DNA from: Furfurilactobacillus entadae
GTDB lineage: Bacteria; Bacillota; Bacilli; Lactobacillales; Lactobacillaceae
DNA: 64,000 nt
Assembly: GCF_045862745.1 (NCBI RefSeq)
Contig: NZ_BQXN01000001.1
Span: forward strand, 1 to 64,000
Reading direction: 5' to 3'
The notes under the pieces were generated by a model. That model worked only from the letters and a program-made list of their open reading frames with translations, did no database searches and was not told the origin of the DNA. Both the position numbers and the translations under genes were made by a program. Positions 1 through 7,323 of the stretch are shown here, in pieces (position 1 is the stretch's first letter; every line of letters begins with the position of its first letter).

Positions 1-242
1 AAGATCAACACGGAACTTACCAGTAACTTTAGGTGGATTGAGCAATCCTTGGCGGCCAAATTCTTCATAGATAGCAACTAAGACACTGAATAGCTGTCCG
101 GCAATGTGATATCTGTTTCGAACAGCAAGTTTTGAATCCGTTCCTGTTAGATACGGTTCAACAGCAATGATTTTAGTTTCAATAGAAATTTTAGTCATAA
201 GAAAACCCCGAAAGTTTGTTTCAACTTTCGGGGTAAAGGTCA
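1..242 (-). mobile_element. IS3-family element, left end and start of OrfA (runs off the window)
   Basis: The minus strand from 198 down to 1 encodes 66 codons starting ATG, beginning MTKISIETKIIAVEPYL. This resembles the N-terminal helix-turn-helix of IS3-family OrfA, and the rest lies outside the window. The element end is at 242, reading TGACCTTTACCCCGAAAG on the minus strand. It matches the other end of the same IS type at 4466 and 40252 (TGACGTTTACCC). An 11-bp inverted repeat (206-216 with 223-233) followed by a T-run lies directly upstream of the ATG and overlaps the terminal repeat. Family assignment is by recognition; the IS name is not known to me. Confidence 0.7.
206..233 (-). terminator. 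Hairpin with T-tract at IS left end, upstream of OrfA
   Basis: The arms CCCCGAAAGTT and AACTTTCGGGG pair perfectly around a 6-base loop, and on the minus strand the stem is followed by TTTTC. It has the form of an intrinsic terminator, placed between the IS tip and the OrfA start. A likely role is to stop outside transcription from entering the transposase gene; this is inference. Confidence 0.55.
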
Positions 243-259
243 AGGTCGCTGCTTTTTTC

Positions 260-568
260 TTAGTGATTACGCTTTTTAATTACGAATAAGGTTGTGACAC
301 CAGCTAAAATGATAATGCCAATGATACTAGTGGTGTATCCAATTGTGCTGGTGCTTGGCAAGCTAGCGTGATGAGTAGTGTTGTTTTTGCTGTTTTGTTG
401 TGCTGAGGTGTTTGATGAACCGTTGCTTGAGGAACTCTCTTTAACCGGTGTAGCAACAATTGAGTGACCATTACTACTTTGTGAATTTGACTGACTAGCA
501 GACGACGATTGGTCGTTAGAGGCTAACCCCAAAGCACAAGCAGCTTGAGCAAGGAACCTTAGAATATA
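260..568 (-). pseudogene. C-terminal remnant of a sortase-type surface protein (LPSTS anchor)
   Basis: The open frame encodes a Ser/Asn/Gln-rich stretch followed by LPSTS, a hydrophobic span (about 22 residues) and a KKRNH tail, the layout of a Gram-positive cell-wall sorting signal. There is no start codon with a ribosome site and no N-terminal domain: the frame simply runs up to a stop near 569, so this is the tail of a once larger protein. The fifth motif residue is Ser instead of the Gly expected for sortase A substrates. A close relative lies at 34200-34761 (LPSTA), also bordered by IS3 sequence. Confidence 0.6.
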
Positions 569-681
569 TTATACAAATATTACATAAGAAATTGCAGAGT
601 GGCTGATGCAAATTCAAAGTATAAATTGTTGCTTCTTTTTTTAGAAAAAATATGATGTAGTTAATAAAAAGAGGGAGTGAA

Positions 682-772
682 ATGCGGATTACGAAGAGCT
701 GGCTGGTTTTGATTAATTTAGGGATTTTTATTAGAAATTATTGCTTTTGATGCTTTTTTCGGAAAAGCGTAA
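682..772 (+). pseudogene. Very short hydrophobic reading frame, apparently frameshifted
   Basis: An ATG at 682 follows GAGGGAG and opens a 22-codon frame (MRITKSWLVLINLG...) ending at 750. A one-base shift near 733 would let it continue through LLEIIAFDAFF to a stop at 770-772, giving a single hydrophobic segment of about 29 residues. It could be a small membrane peptide or the start of a lost membrane protein. The rest of 569-816 shows nothing I can assign. Support is weak. Confidence 0.25.
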
Positions 773-816
773 GCAAATTGCGATTGTACGACAAAAATTG
801 GATTGAGGTGCTTATT

Positions 817-1404
817 ATGACTAAAAATGTTTTAGTAAATGGTACGGAAACAAATTTGACATTACCGAATGGTTTTAAAGTGGTTAGTATAGACTATGAG
901 CAACGTAATCAAGAACAAGTAAAAATAATTCGTTATCAAGAAAACGATAAGATTCAATATGATAATGCACACGTTACGCTTGTTTTTGGCAGTGATGAAC
1001 GATTAATCAGTTATAACAATGTTGCTGTTAACAATAGAAATATTGATACACTTCCTAGTGAATCTGAGGCTCTTAAGATTGCCAGTCAAACATTCAAAAA
1101 GATTGATCCACAATATGCAGCCGGGTTAACTTTTATGCGAATTGATCATCTAACAAGATATTTTACAAATGCACAAGGAAATAGAATCGACATTCCTATC
1201 GACTGGGTGAAATTTGCACATACGAATGGATCTTATAACTGGGTTTCAGTTGGTCCAGATGGAGTTATTATTGAATTCGAGCGAGAATCATATTGGGATT
1301 ACTCTGATGGTCGAAGAGCCACAGAGGCATGGAACTATGATGATTGGGTTAAAGCTCGCCGCGGAGAAGGACCTCAATTACCTGCTCCTCAAGCTTTAGC
1401 CTGA
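817..1404 (+). CDS. Hypothetical protein, 195 aa
   Basis: I do not recognise the family. The ATG at 817 is preferred over the upstream TTG at 778 because GAGGTG sits six bases before it. The protein is soluble-looking with no signal peptide or membrane segment, and is rich in Asn, Asp and aromatic residues (for example EFERESYWDYSDG near the C-terminus). It ends with a Pro/Ala tail. It lies 40 bases upstream of a short-chain dehydrogenase on the same strand, so the two may be co-transcribed. Base composition is more AT-rich than the core genes further on, suggesting accessory origin. Confidence 0.6.
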   Translation: MTKNVLVNGTETNLTLPNGFKVVSIDYEQRNQEQVKIIRYQENDKIQYDNAHVTLVFGSDERLISYNNVAVNNRNIDTLPSESEALKIASQTFKKIDPQYAAGLTFMRIDHLTRYFTNAQGNRIDIPIDWVKFAHTNGSYNWVSVGPDGVIIEFERESYWDYSDGRRATEAWNYDDWVKARRGEGPQLPAPQALA

Positions 1405-1444
1405 GTTAGTATATTTTATCTACCATTAGAAATGAAGGAATATT

Positions 1445-2212
1445 ATGAGACTTGTTAATAAACATATTGTGGTCACTGGAGGAACAACAGGCATTGGCTT
1501 TGCACTCTCAAAAGCGCTACTGGATAAAGGCAACGACGTGCTGGCTATTGCCTCTAGCGAAGGTAGTATCAAGAAGGCTTTAGCAAAAGAACCTCGCTTA
1601 AAATTTTATCAGGCTGACCTGAGCTCCTCTGAGGCACGAGTTAAAATGATGCAACACATGGATACTATTTTTCCAGGTTTTGATGTTCTGATAAACAATG
1701 CAGGGATTCAACGTTGGATCAATCTAAAAAACGCTTCTCAAGACTGGAGCTTTTACAGACAAGAACTAAAGCTTGATTTCGATGCACCGGTTCACTTATC
1801 AATGTTGGCAATTAGTGCGTTTAAGACAATTTCGGAAGCTGCTATTATTAATATTTCTTCTGGATTGGCTATTACTCCAGGAAGCTGGGTACCTTTATAT
1901 ACGGCGGGAAAGTTTGGAGTGCATGGGTTTACACAATCATTACGCTTGCAGCTAGAGGACACACACATCAAAGTGTTTGAGGTTTTCCCTCCGTCTGTTA
2001 ACACAGGTTTAGGGGGGCTAGGCAATCATAATCAAGGAGTACTCGTAGACGAGTTTGTTCCTGCGGTAATTGAGAAAATTGAAAGAGATCAATTTGATGT
2101 AACGTATGGAACTTCTCATGATCGTTATAATTTAACGCAAGAAGATAAAGATAAGATCACTTTGACTAATTGGCATCGCTTTAAAAATAATCCAAAATTC
2201 TTAAAATCATAA
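1445..2212 (+). CDS. Short-chain dehydrogenase/reductase (SDR), DltE-like
   Basis: This is a 255-residue classical SDR, predicted to be a cytosolic NAD(P)-dependent oxidoreductase. The nucleotide-binding motif TGGTTGIG is at residues 11-18 and NNAG at 84-87. The catalytic Ser lies in ISSG (138-139) and the Tyr-x3-Lys pair is YTAGK (Y152, K156). Length is normal for the family. GAAGGA precedes the ATG. Similar proteins are often labelled DltE because one lies near dlt genes in Bacillus, but there are no dlt genes here and the substrate cannot be inferred. The neighbour upstream is an unknown 195-aa protein. Confidence 0.85.
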   Translation: MRLVNKHIVVTGGTTGIGFALSKALLDKGNDVLAIASSEGSIKKALAKEPRLKFYQADLSSSEARVKMMQHMDTIFPGFDVLINNAGIQRWINLKNASQDWSFYRQELKLDFDAPVHLSMLAISAFKTISEAAIINISSGLAITPGSWVPLYTAGKFGVHGFTQSLRLQLEDTHIKVFEVFPPSVNTGLGGLGNHNQGVLVDEFVPAVIEKIERDQFDVTYGTSHDRYNLTQEDKDKITLTNWHRFKNNPKFLKS

Positions 2213-2311
2213 CTGTTGAATAATAATTGTCTTATCTAATGAGTGTTGGCGATCTTCTAGCGTTGGATCGTAATAAGTTAGGCTCAGGGAAAGAAATTTG
2301 AAACTTTACAC

Positions 2312-2359
2312 AAAAAGCGCCGTGCAAGACTCTGAATGGTCTCTTGCGTGACGCTTTTT
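2312..2359. terminator. Long imperfect inverted repeat, probable bidirectional terminator
   Basis: AAAAAGCG at 2312 pairs with CGCTTTTT ending at 2359. The inner arms CGTGCAAGA and TCTTGCGTG pair with G-U matches. A-run and T-run flank the stem, so it could terminate in either direction. It lies about 100 bases after the SDR gene. Confidence 0.55.
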
Positions 2360-2376
2360 CATTATATAAAAAATGA

Positions 2377-2496
2377 CATAGGACGTATTCATTTTCATAC
2401 TTGAATAAGGGATTGCAAGTAGAAGCTTGGGCGTCATTTGCAGAAAGCAAAAATGGTCACTTTACAAATTCTATGCTAAAAGAAGTTGGTTACTAG
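2377..2496 (+). pseudogene. Remnant of an aldo/keto reductase
   Basis: An open stretch of 40 codons ending in TAG at 2494-2496 reads ...VEAWASFAESKNGHF..., a pattern typical of the internal EAWAPFAEG(K/R)N segment of lactobacillus aldo/keto reductases. No start codon, nucleotide-binding C-terminus or catalytic Tyr region is present, so this is only an internal scrap. It ends 22 bases before the frame of the wall hydrolase at 2518, which itself lacks a good start, so a rearrangement junction probably lies here. Confidence 0.45.
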
Positions 2497-2517
2497 TCTT
2501 GAATCGTAATCGTCATT

Positions 2518-3828
2518 TTGCTTCAGCAGCGGCATAAGAGAATCCGATCCCAGGGACAAGCAGCCGGCTATTTTTTGGTGATTACGCAAGCGGGCAGGGA
2601 CCTATTCACCAATCTCTTTAATAACCGTACGAATTTCGCCCTCCTGGTGATAATCACGGGGGAGAACCTGCGAATTATCAATACTCGACGATTTAAAGCG
2701 CACCTGTTATTAAGCGGTGGGAGCGCCGTCACGATTGTTGGTGCGTTGGTGCTGGTGTTGTTAGTTAGTTTGAATGTCTTTATTGCCATGATTTCGAGTT
2801 CTAGCAGTTCAAATGATTGTGATACAACGGCGGCTTCTGGTGGTACCGCCGCCGGCGTGACCACCGACATGGCCGCTAACGCGAAGACCATCTATGACTA
2901 TCTGACCCAGCATGGGGCCAATAGCGCGGGGAGTGCCGGGGCGCTTGGAAATATGCAAAGTGAGTCCGGGATTCAGTTTCATCGATTAGAGCGTGACGTG
3001 TCAGAAGCGGTCGGTTTAGGTAATCCTGCGGTTGGTTTGGGGATAATGCAGTGGACGGCGACTCGCCATACCAACCTACTGAATTTTGCTAAGGATCACA
3101 ATAAGAGTTGGGACGACCCAAATGTGCAGTTGGACTTCATGTGGAGTGAAGTCCAAGGCAACGCCACGTATAAGAAAATCTTGGCAGAGACGGACGTCGA
3201 TCAAGCCGCCAATGATTGGTTGACCAAGGTTGAAGTTCCGGAGAATTTAAACCAGCCCATTCGGGCTCAGCAAGCTGAGTACTGGTACGCCAAACTGGCT
3301 GGGAGTGATCCAGTTACCAGTGGGACCATTGATGCCGGAAATACTGCCAATACCAGCACTAGTATAGACAATGATGGTTGTGATGCCGGTGGTGATCAAA
3401 ATGATGCGGCCGCTAAAGGTGATGATTATCCGAAACAGTACAAAGACGCCGAAAAGGACTCAACAACTGATTCACTTAGTTATTACAACCGTGAGTGCAC
3501 CTCGTTTGTGGCCTGGCGATTAAAGCACCAAGGCATCGCGGACAATCTGATTGAAAATAACGGTAATGGTGGTGAATGGGCCGCTAATGCCCGTAAAAAA
3601 GGCATGCAAGTGGACCACTCCCCTAGCGTGGGTTGTGTCGCTGAATTTGAGACTGGTGATCCCCGGGATCCCGGACACGTGGCCATTGTAGCCGCCGTCA
3701 AAGGCTCAAAGGTTGATCTGGAAGAATATAACTGGGCGACGGCTTCGACACCAGATGGTGACGGTAGTTACCATACCCGCACCATCGATGCTAAAGACGC
3801 GTCCAACTATTTACATTTCAAGAAATGA
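2518..3828 (+). CDS. Membrane-anchored bifunctional wall hydrolase (phage-type lysozyme + CHAP)
   Basis: The frame has up to 436 residues. A basic N-terminal part leads to one membrane span (about residues 63-92). A phage tail lysozyme-type domain follows (about 115-265), with the putative catalytic Glu149 in MQSESG and the GIMQW motif. A linker leads to a CHAP amidase/endopeptidase domain (about 310-436), with Cys327 in RECTSF and His387 in DPGHVAIV. Proteins of this design open peptidoglycan for conjugation machineries of Gram-positive mobile elements (established for Tn916-like and plasmid systems). The listed TTG start has no ribosome site and may be an artefact of a rearrangement. A GGGGGAG at 2650-2660 is not followed by a normal start. 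The next gene is nine bases downstream. Confidence 0.75.
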   Translation: MLQQRHKRIRSQGQAAGYFLVITQAGRDLFTNLFNNRTNFALLVIITGENLRIINTRRFKAHLLLSGGSAVTIVGALVLVLLVSLNVFIAMISSSSSSNDCDTTAASGGTAAGVTTDMAANAKTIYDYLTQHGANSAGSAGALGNMQSESGIQFHRLERDVSEAVGLGNPAVGLGIMQWTATRHTNLLNFAKDHNKSWDDPNVQLDFMWSEVQGNATYKKILAETDVDQAANDWLTKVEVPENLNQPIRAQQAEYWYAKLAGSDPVTSGTIDAGNTANTSTSIDNDGCDAGGDQNDAAAKGDDYPKQYKDAEKDSTTDSLSYYNRECTSFVAWRLKHQGIADNLIENNGNGGEWAANARKKGMQVDHSPSVGCVAEFETGDPRDPGHVAIVAAVKGSKVDLEEYNWATASTPDGDGSYHTRTIDAKDASNYLHFKK

Positions 3829-3837
3829 GGCAAAAAA

Positions 3838-4422
3838 ATGAATCAAACCAGCAGTAAACAAGCTTGGCAGTTGGGGATCCTCGTGGTGGTCGCCCTGGGC
3901 CTTGGTTTTGTGGGTGGCAACCTATTTACAAAACATGTTCAGCACCCGCGGGTGGTCACTAAGACAGTGACGCGAAAACAAATCGTCCACGAACCCGCAA
4001 AGGCCCAGACATCAAGAGACGTGACGGTGCCTGAGGCAACCTTAACTGACCGCGCTACTAAATTAGTTAATGCGGCGTATAGCTACAGTACAAACAGTTA
4101 TGCGGATCGCCCAAAAGCAGTTGGGCAGTATGGTAATCAAGTGGTCGTAACGGCGTTTACTGGACCTGCAGATCAGCGTAAGCAAAACGCCAAGGTTCAA
4201 CAAACAACCAGCATCAACTCCACGGTGCAGGACGTGCATGTCTATCAGGGGGCAAAAGACGCTAATGGCAATCTAACCGCGAAGGTCTTTACGACGTACA
4301 CGGTCACCTCTTCGCAATTTGACAATGGTGAACGTAAAGCTACATCAGTGTATGACTTAACGTTTAACGTTAAACAGCAGAAATTTACCCAAGCCAAATT
4401 TAACGGATCATTGGCGAAATAA
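3838..4422 (+). CDS. Small membrane-anchored protein, possibly conjugation-associated
   Basis: This 194-residue protein has one N-terminal membrane span (about residues 10-28), a Val/Thr-rich linker and a soluble extracytoplasmic domain. The ATG follows GAGGCAAAAAA just after the stop of the lysozyme/CHAP gene, so translation is likely coupled. The topology and position next to a wall hydrolase recall TcpC/VirB8-type (NTF2-fold) subunits of conjugation systems. I cannot show homology by eye, and no other transfer genes (coupling protein, relaxase, ATPase) are in the window. The function remains open. Confidence 0.55.
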   Translation: MNQTSSKQAWQLGILVVVALGLGFVGGNLFTKHVQHPRVVTKTVTRKQIVHEPAKAQTSRDVTVPEATLTDRATKLVNAAYSYSTNSYADRPKAVGQYGNQVVVTAFTGPADQRKQNAKVQQTTSINSTVQDVHVYQGAKDANGNLTAKVFTTYTVTSSQFDNGERKATSVYDLTFNVKQQKFTQAKFNGSLAK

Positions 4423-4465
4423 GGCAAATGCTCCAAAAAAAGCAGGTCGCAATCATTTAATGATT

Positions 4466-4780
4466 TGACGTTTACCCAAAAAGTTGGAACTAAATAGTTT
4501 TGTTAATTAGGCAGTTAATTGCGCTCGAAATCGAGTGGTGATTGACCGCCTAATTTTATTTGAATTCGCTTTTGATTGTAATAATTAATCCAGGAATTGA
4601 TTGCTTTGGTTAGCTCTGAGGCGTTTGCGTATTGCTGTAAACTACCGATTTCAACTTTTGATTTATCAAAGACAGTCTCACATGCTGCATTGTCTAAACA
4701 AGTCGCTCGTCGAGACATACTTTGCCGGATATGCATTTGTTTGAGTAGCTTTCTCCATGCTCGATGCTGGTATTGCCAGC
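4466..4780 (-). mobile_element. IS3-family remnant: OrfB 3' part and terminal repeat
   Basis: The minus strand from 4780 to 4515 encodes the C-terminal end of an IS3-type OrfB, including CLDNAACE with the last acidic residue of the DDE triad and a WINYYNQKRIQ tail. The element tip TGACGTTTACCC begins at 4466. The sequence is nearly identical to 40252-40566 (a few substitutions). Homology stops abruptly after 4780, where the lipoprotein gene begins, so the rest of the IS has been deleted. Confidence 0.8.
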
Positions 4781-5789
4781 GTTAATCCTGGCGACACTGC
4801 TCACAGCTTGTTCGTCAGGCTCAAAAGCTGGTCAGGCGTCTCAATCAAACGGGGACGCAGTTACGGTTCAATCGGGGACCTATGTAAAACCAGATCAGGA
4901 AGCAGCGCCAACCAAAGGCCATGGTTACTTAGCCTTAAAAGTTAAGATTAAGAACAACGGTCAAAAGCAAACGTTGATGGATACCGACATGGTGTTACGT
5001 GATTCAAAAAATAATAAAGTTAAGACCACGATGGTTTTGGGTGACGGTAACGAATTTTCAACAATTTCTGATGAAAAAATTGCCCACGGTGACTCAACCA
5101 CCGGTTACATTGTTTTCAACATTGATAAAAGTCAGAAATACACGCTTGAAGTAACGCCACAAACGGAGAGTGATAAGGACGAACCATCCACGAAGGTGGC
5201 AATTGATCCAAAGAAGTATTCTGATAAAACGGATCAGCCACGTCAAGCATTAGACGCATACATTTCAGAAGTCTTCTTAAATAAAAAGAATTTAAACTAT
5301 GACAAATTAGTGGCCAATAACGCGACGACTGACAAGCAACAGTACCAAAGCGCAACCCGGAAATTCCTAGAAGAATCATTTGATGATTCAACAACAGATG
5401 AAGCTGCTAACAAGATGATCAGCGAAATTCAGGACGTTAAGAGTAAGAAATCACGGGTAAAATATGCAGTCAAGTCGGTCACACCGACAAGTGCTGAAAT
5501 CACAGTCACACCGATTGTTCTTAAGCTAACATCATTGTCAGATGTTGTTAACGACGTTGAAGACTCAGCACAGGATGCTGCTGACGAAGATGATGATCCA
5601 GATGATGTTGATTTAGGGGCAAAGAACGCCGTTTATGAAAAGTTCCCAGAATTATTGGCAAAACTGCCAATCCGCCAAACCGATGATGTTGATATTAAGA
5701 TGACGAAGGTTGACGGAAAGTGGAAGTTTGATACATCCGATGATGAATTTAAGTTACTGATAGGTGATTACACCGGCGAAGCTTATTAA
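4764..5789 (+). CDS. Lipoprotein with DUF4352-like and DUF5105-like domains, IS-derived start
   Basis: The 341-residue protein opens MLVLPALILATLLTACSSG, with a lipobox LTAC (Cys16), so it is probably lipid-anchored outside the membrane. Residues about 30-150 look like a DUF4352-type immunoglobulin-like domain (YLALKVKIKNNG). Residues about 155-341 resemble DUF5105, found in streptococcal and lactobacillus lipoproteins of unknown role. Bases 4764-4780, coding for the first six residues, belong to the IS remnant, so the original start was lost. The new signal peptide has no Lys or Arg before the hydrophobic core, which may reduce export. No clear ribosome site precedes the ATG. The gene may be silent or poorly expressed. 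Confidence 0.7.
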   Translation: MLVLPALILATLLTACSSGSKAGQASQSNGDAVTVQSGTYVKPDQEAAPTKGHGYLALKVKIKNNGQKQTLMDTDMVLRDSKNNKVKTTMVLGDGNEFSTISDEKIAHGDSTTGYIVFNIDKSQKYTLEVTPQTESDKDEPSTKVAIDPKKYSDKTDQPRQALDAYISEVFLNKKNLNYDKLVANNATTDKQQYQSATRKFLEESFDDSTTDEAANKMISEIQDVKSKKSRVKYAVKSVTPTSAEITVTPIVLKLTSLSDVVNDVEDSAQDAADEDDDPDDVDLGAKNAVYEKFPELLAKLPIRQTDDVDIKMTKVDGKWKFDTSDDEFKLLIGDYTGEAY

Positions 5790-5813
5790 TGAGCGCCGAC
5801 GAGGAGAAAGAGG

Positions 5814-7184
5814 ATGGAAATTTTATTAGGCGGCCTGGGGATTCTAATTATCCTGATTATCGTTATCTTGTTAATTAGCTACCGAAAGGCTGGCCCCAAT
5901 GAAGTGCTGGTGATTACCGGTGGTGCACTCCGCGGACCGTTTGTTCAGGGCAATGAGATTACCCACTCACGGGTTAAAATTGTGAAGGGTGGCGGGGTCT
6001 TCGTCATTCCCATTATTCAACAAGCACAAGTGCAAACGTTGGACACGTTTAACATTGATGTCACGGTCGATAACATTATGACGAGTAGCATGGTTCCCGT
6101 TAATGCGAGTGCCAATGCGGTGTTGCGGGTTAGCTCAGACCCGGAACTGATTGCGGTCGCTGCGGAAAAGACACTGGGATTAGACGCGCAGGAACGCGAT
6201 GCCCAAATGACCGAAATTGTTAAGGGTAGCCTGCGTGAGGTCCTAAGTGCGTTAACGCCGAAAGAGGCCAATAACCGTTCGGACTTCCAAAACAAGGTTC
6301 GTGATTCGATTGTTTCAACGTTTGAAACGCTCGGACTAGAAATTACGAATTTGCAGATCACCAGTATTAATGATAATAACGGCTATTATGAAAATTTGGC
6401 CGCTCAAGAAATTGCGGATAAGCAGGCCAGAGCTGAAAAGGCAAAGGCTGAGGCGGACCGGGTAGCTCGTTTAGCCCGCGCCGAAAACGATCAGGAGGCT
6501 AAAAAGGCCGAGCTACAAGCAGATCAGGCGATTGCCGAAAATTAACGAAATACTGATATCGCAAAGGCGCAGTATAACGCGCAGTATAACGCGCAGGTTC
6601 AGGCTGAAAAGGCGAAGGCAGACCAAGCGTATGCATTAAACCAAGCTCAGGCAGAGCAAGCGGTTAAGGAAGCACAAATTATTGTGCGGCAAAAGGAACT
6701 AGAGGGAACTCAGGTTGCTGAGCAGGAAGCCAAGGCGAAGGTGATTCGGAGTCAGGCAACGGCGGATGCGTTCGCTACGGAAACGCAGGCAGAAGCCAAT
6801 GCTAAACAGATTCGCATTGAAGGAACTGCACGTGCTGAGGCACAAACACGGTTAGCGGCGGCCTTTGCGGATCATGGCCAAGAGTTATTGGCACAAGCAG
6901 TCATTGAGCACTTGCCAACGATGGCTGGTCAATTTGCCACTGCCATCGGGAACATTGATCAGTTGACAGTGTTTGATGGTGCGGACGGCGTGACCAACCA
7001 GGCGAATGCCGGGTTGGCGGAAACACTGACGTTTATCAAACAGGCAACTGGTGTCGATATTACAGATGTGATCAACCAGCGCGCCAAAGGCATGACAACG
7101 GTCACCGGTAAATTGCCAGTGGAACTGCAACAAGCGGCAGACAAGCTTGTTAAACCGCTGAAGGGTAACGAGCAACACGAGTAA
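5814..7184 (+). pseudogene. Flotillin-like SPFH protein interrupted by an in-frame stop
   Basis: The frame starts at ATG 5814 after GAGGAGAAAGAGG. It encodes an N-terminal membrane segment (residues 3-22), an SPFH domain (about 25-200) and the start of the Ala/Glu/Lys-rich coiled coil. TAA at 6543-6545 (codon 244) stops it. The same frame then continues to 7184 with the rest of the flotillin coiled coil (AKAEADQAYALNQAQ-type repeats) and C-terminal region. One base change would restore a protein of 456 residues, a normal flotillin length. A perfect 12-bp tandem duplication (GCGCAGTATAAC twice) lies about 30 bases after the stop. Flotillins organise membrane microdomains. The second half could start at GTG 6684 but has no ribosome site. 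Confidence 0.8.
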
Positions 7185-7202
7185 AATTCAATGATGTTCA
7201 AA

Positions 7203-7236
7203 GAGAGGACTGGTTATTAGAACCGGTCCTCTTTTT
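7203..7236 (+). terminator. Rho-independent terminator after the flotillin gene
   Basis: AGAGGACTGGTT pairs with AACCGGTCCTCT across a five-base loop and is followed by a T-run. It separates the accessory cluster from polA. Confidence 0.85.
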
Positions 7237-7323
7237 ATATGGGACTAAATGTGGCTGAAAATGGTGTCTGACGGCGTTTTTTGGTAAAATAGAATCATTA
7301 AAATAACGGAAAGAGACGGCCTT

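Noticed and set aside
6684..7184. A separate gene for the second half of the flotillin
   Set aside because: It is in the same frame as the first half, lacks a ribosome site and carries the missing flotillin C-terminus.
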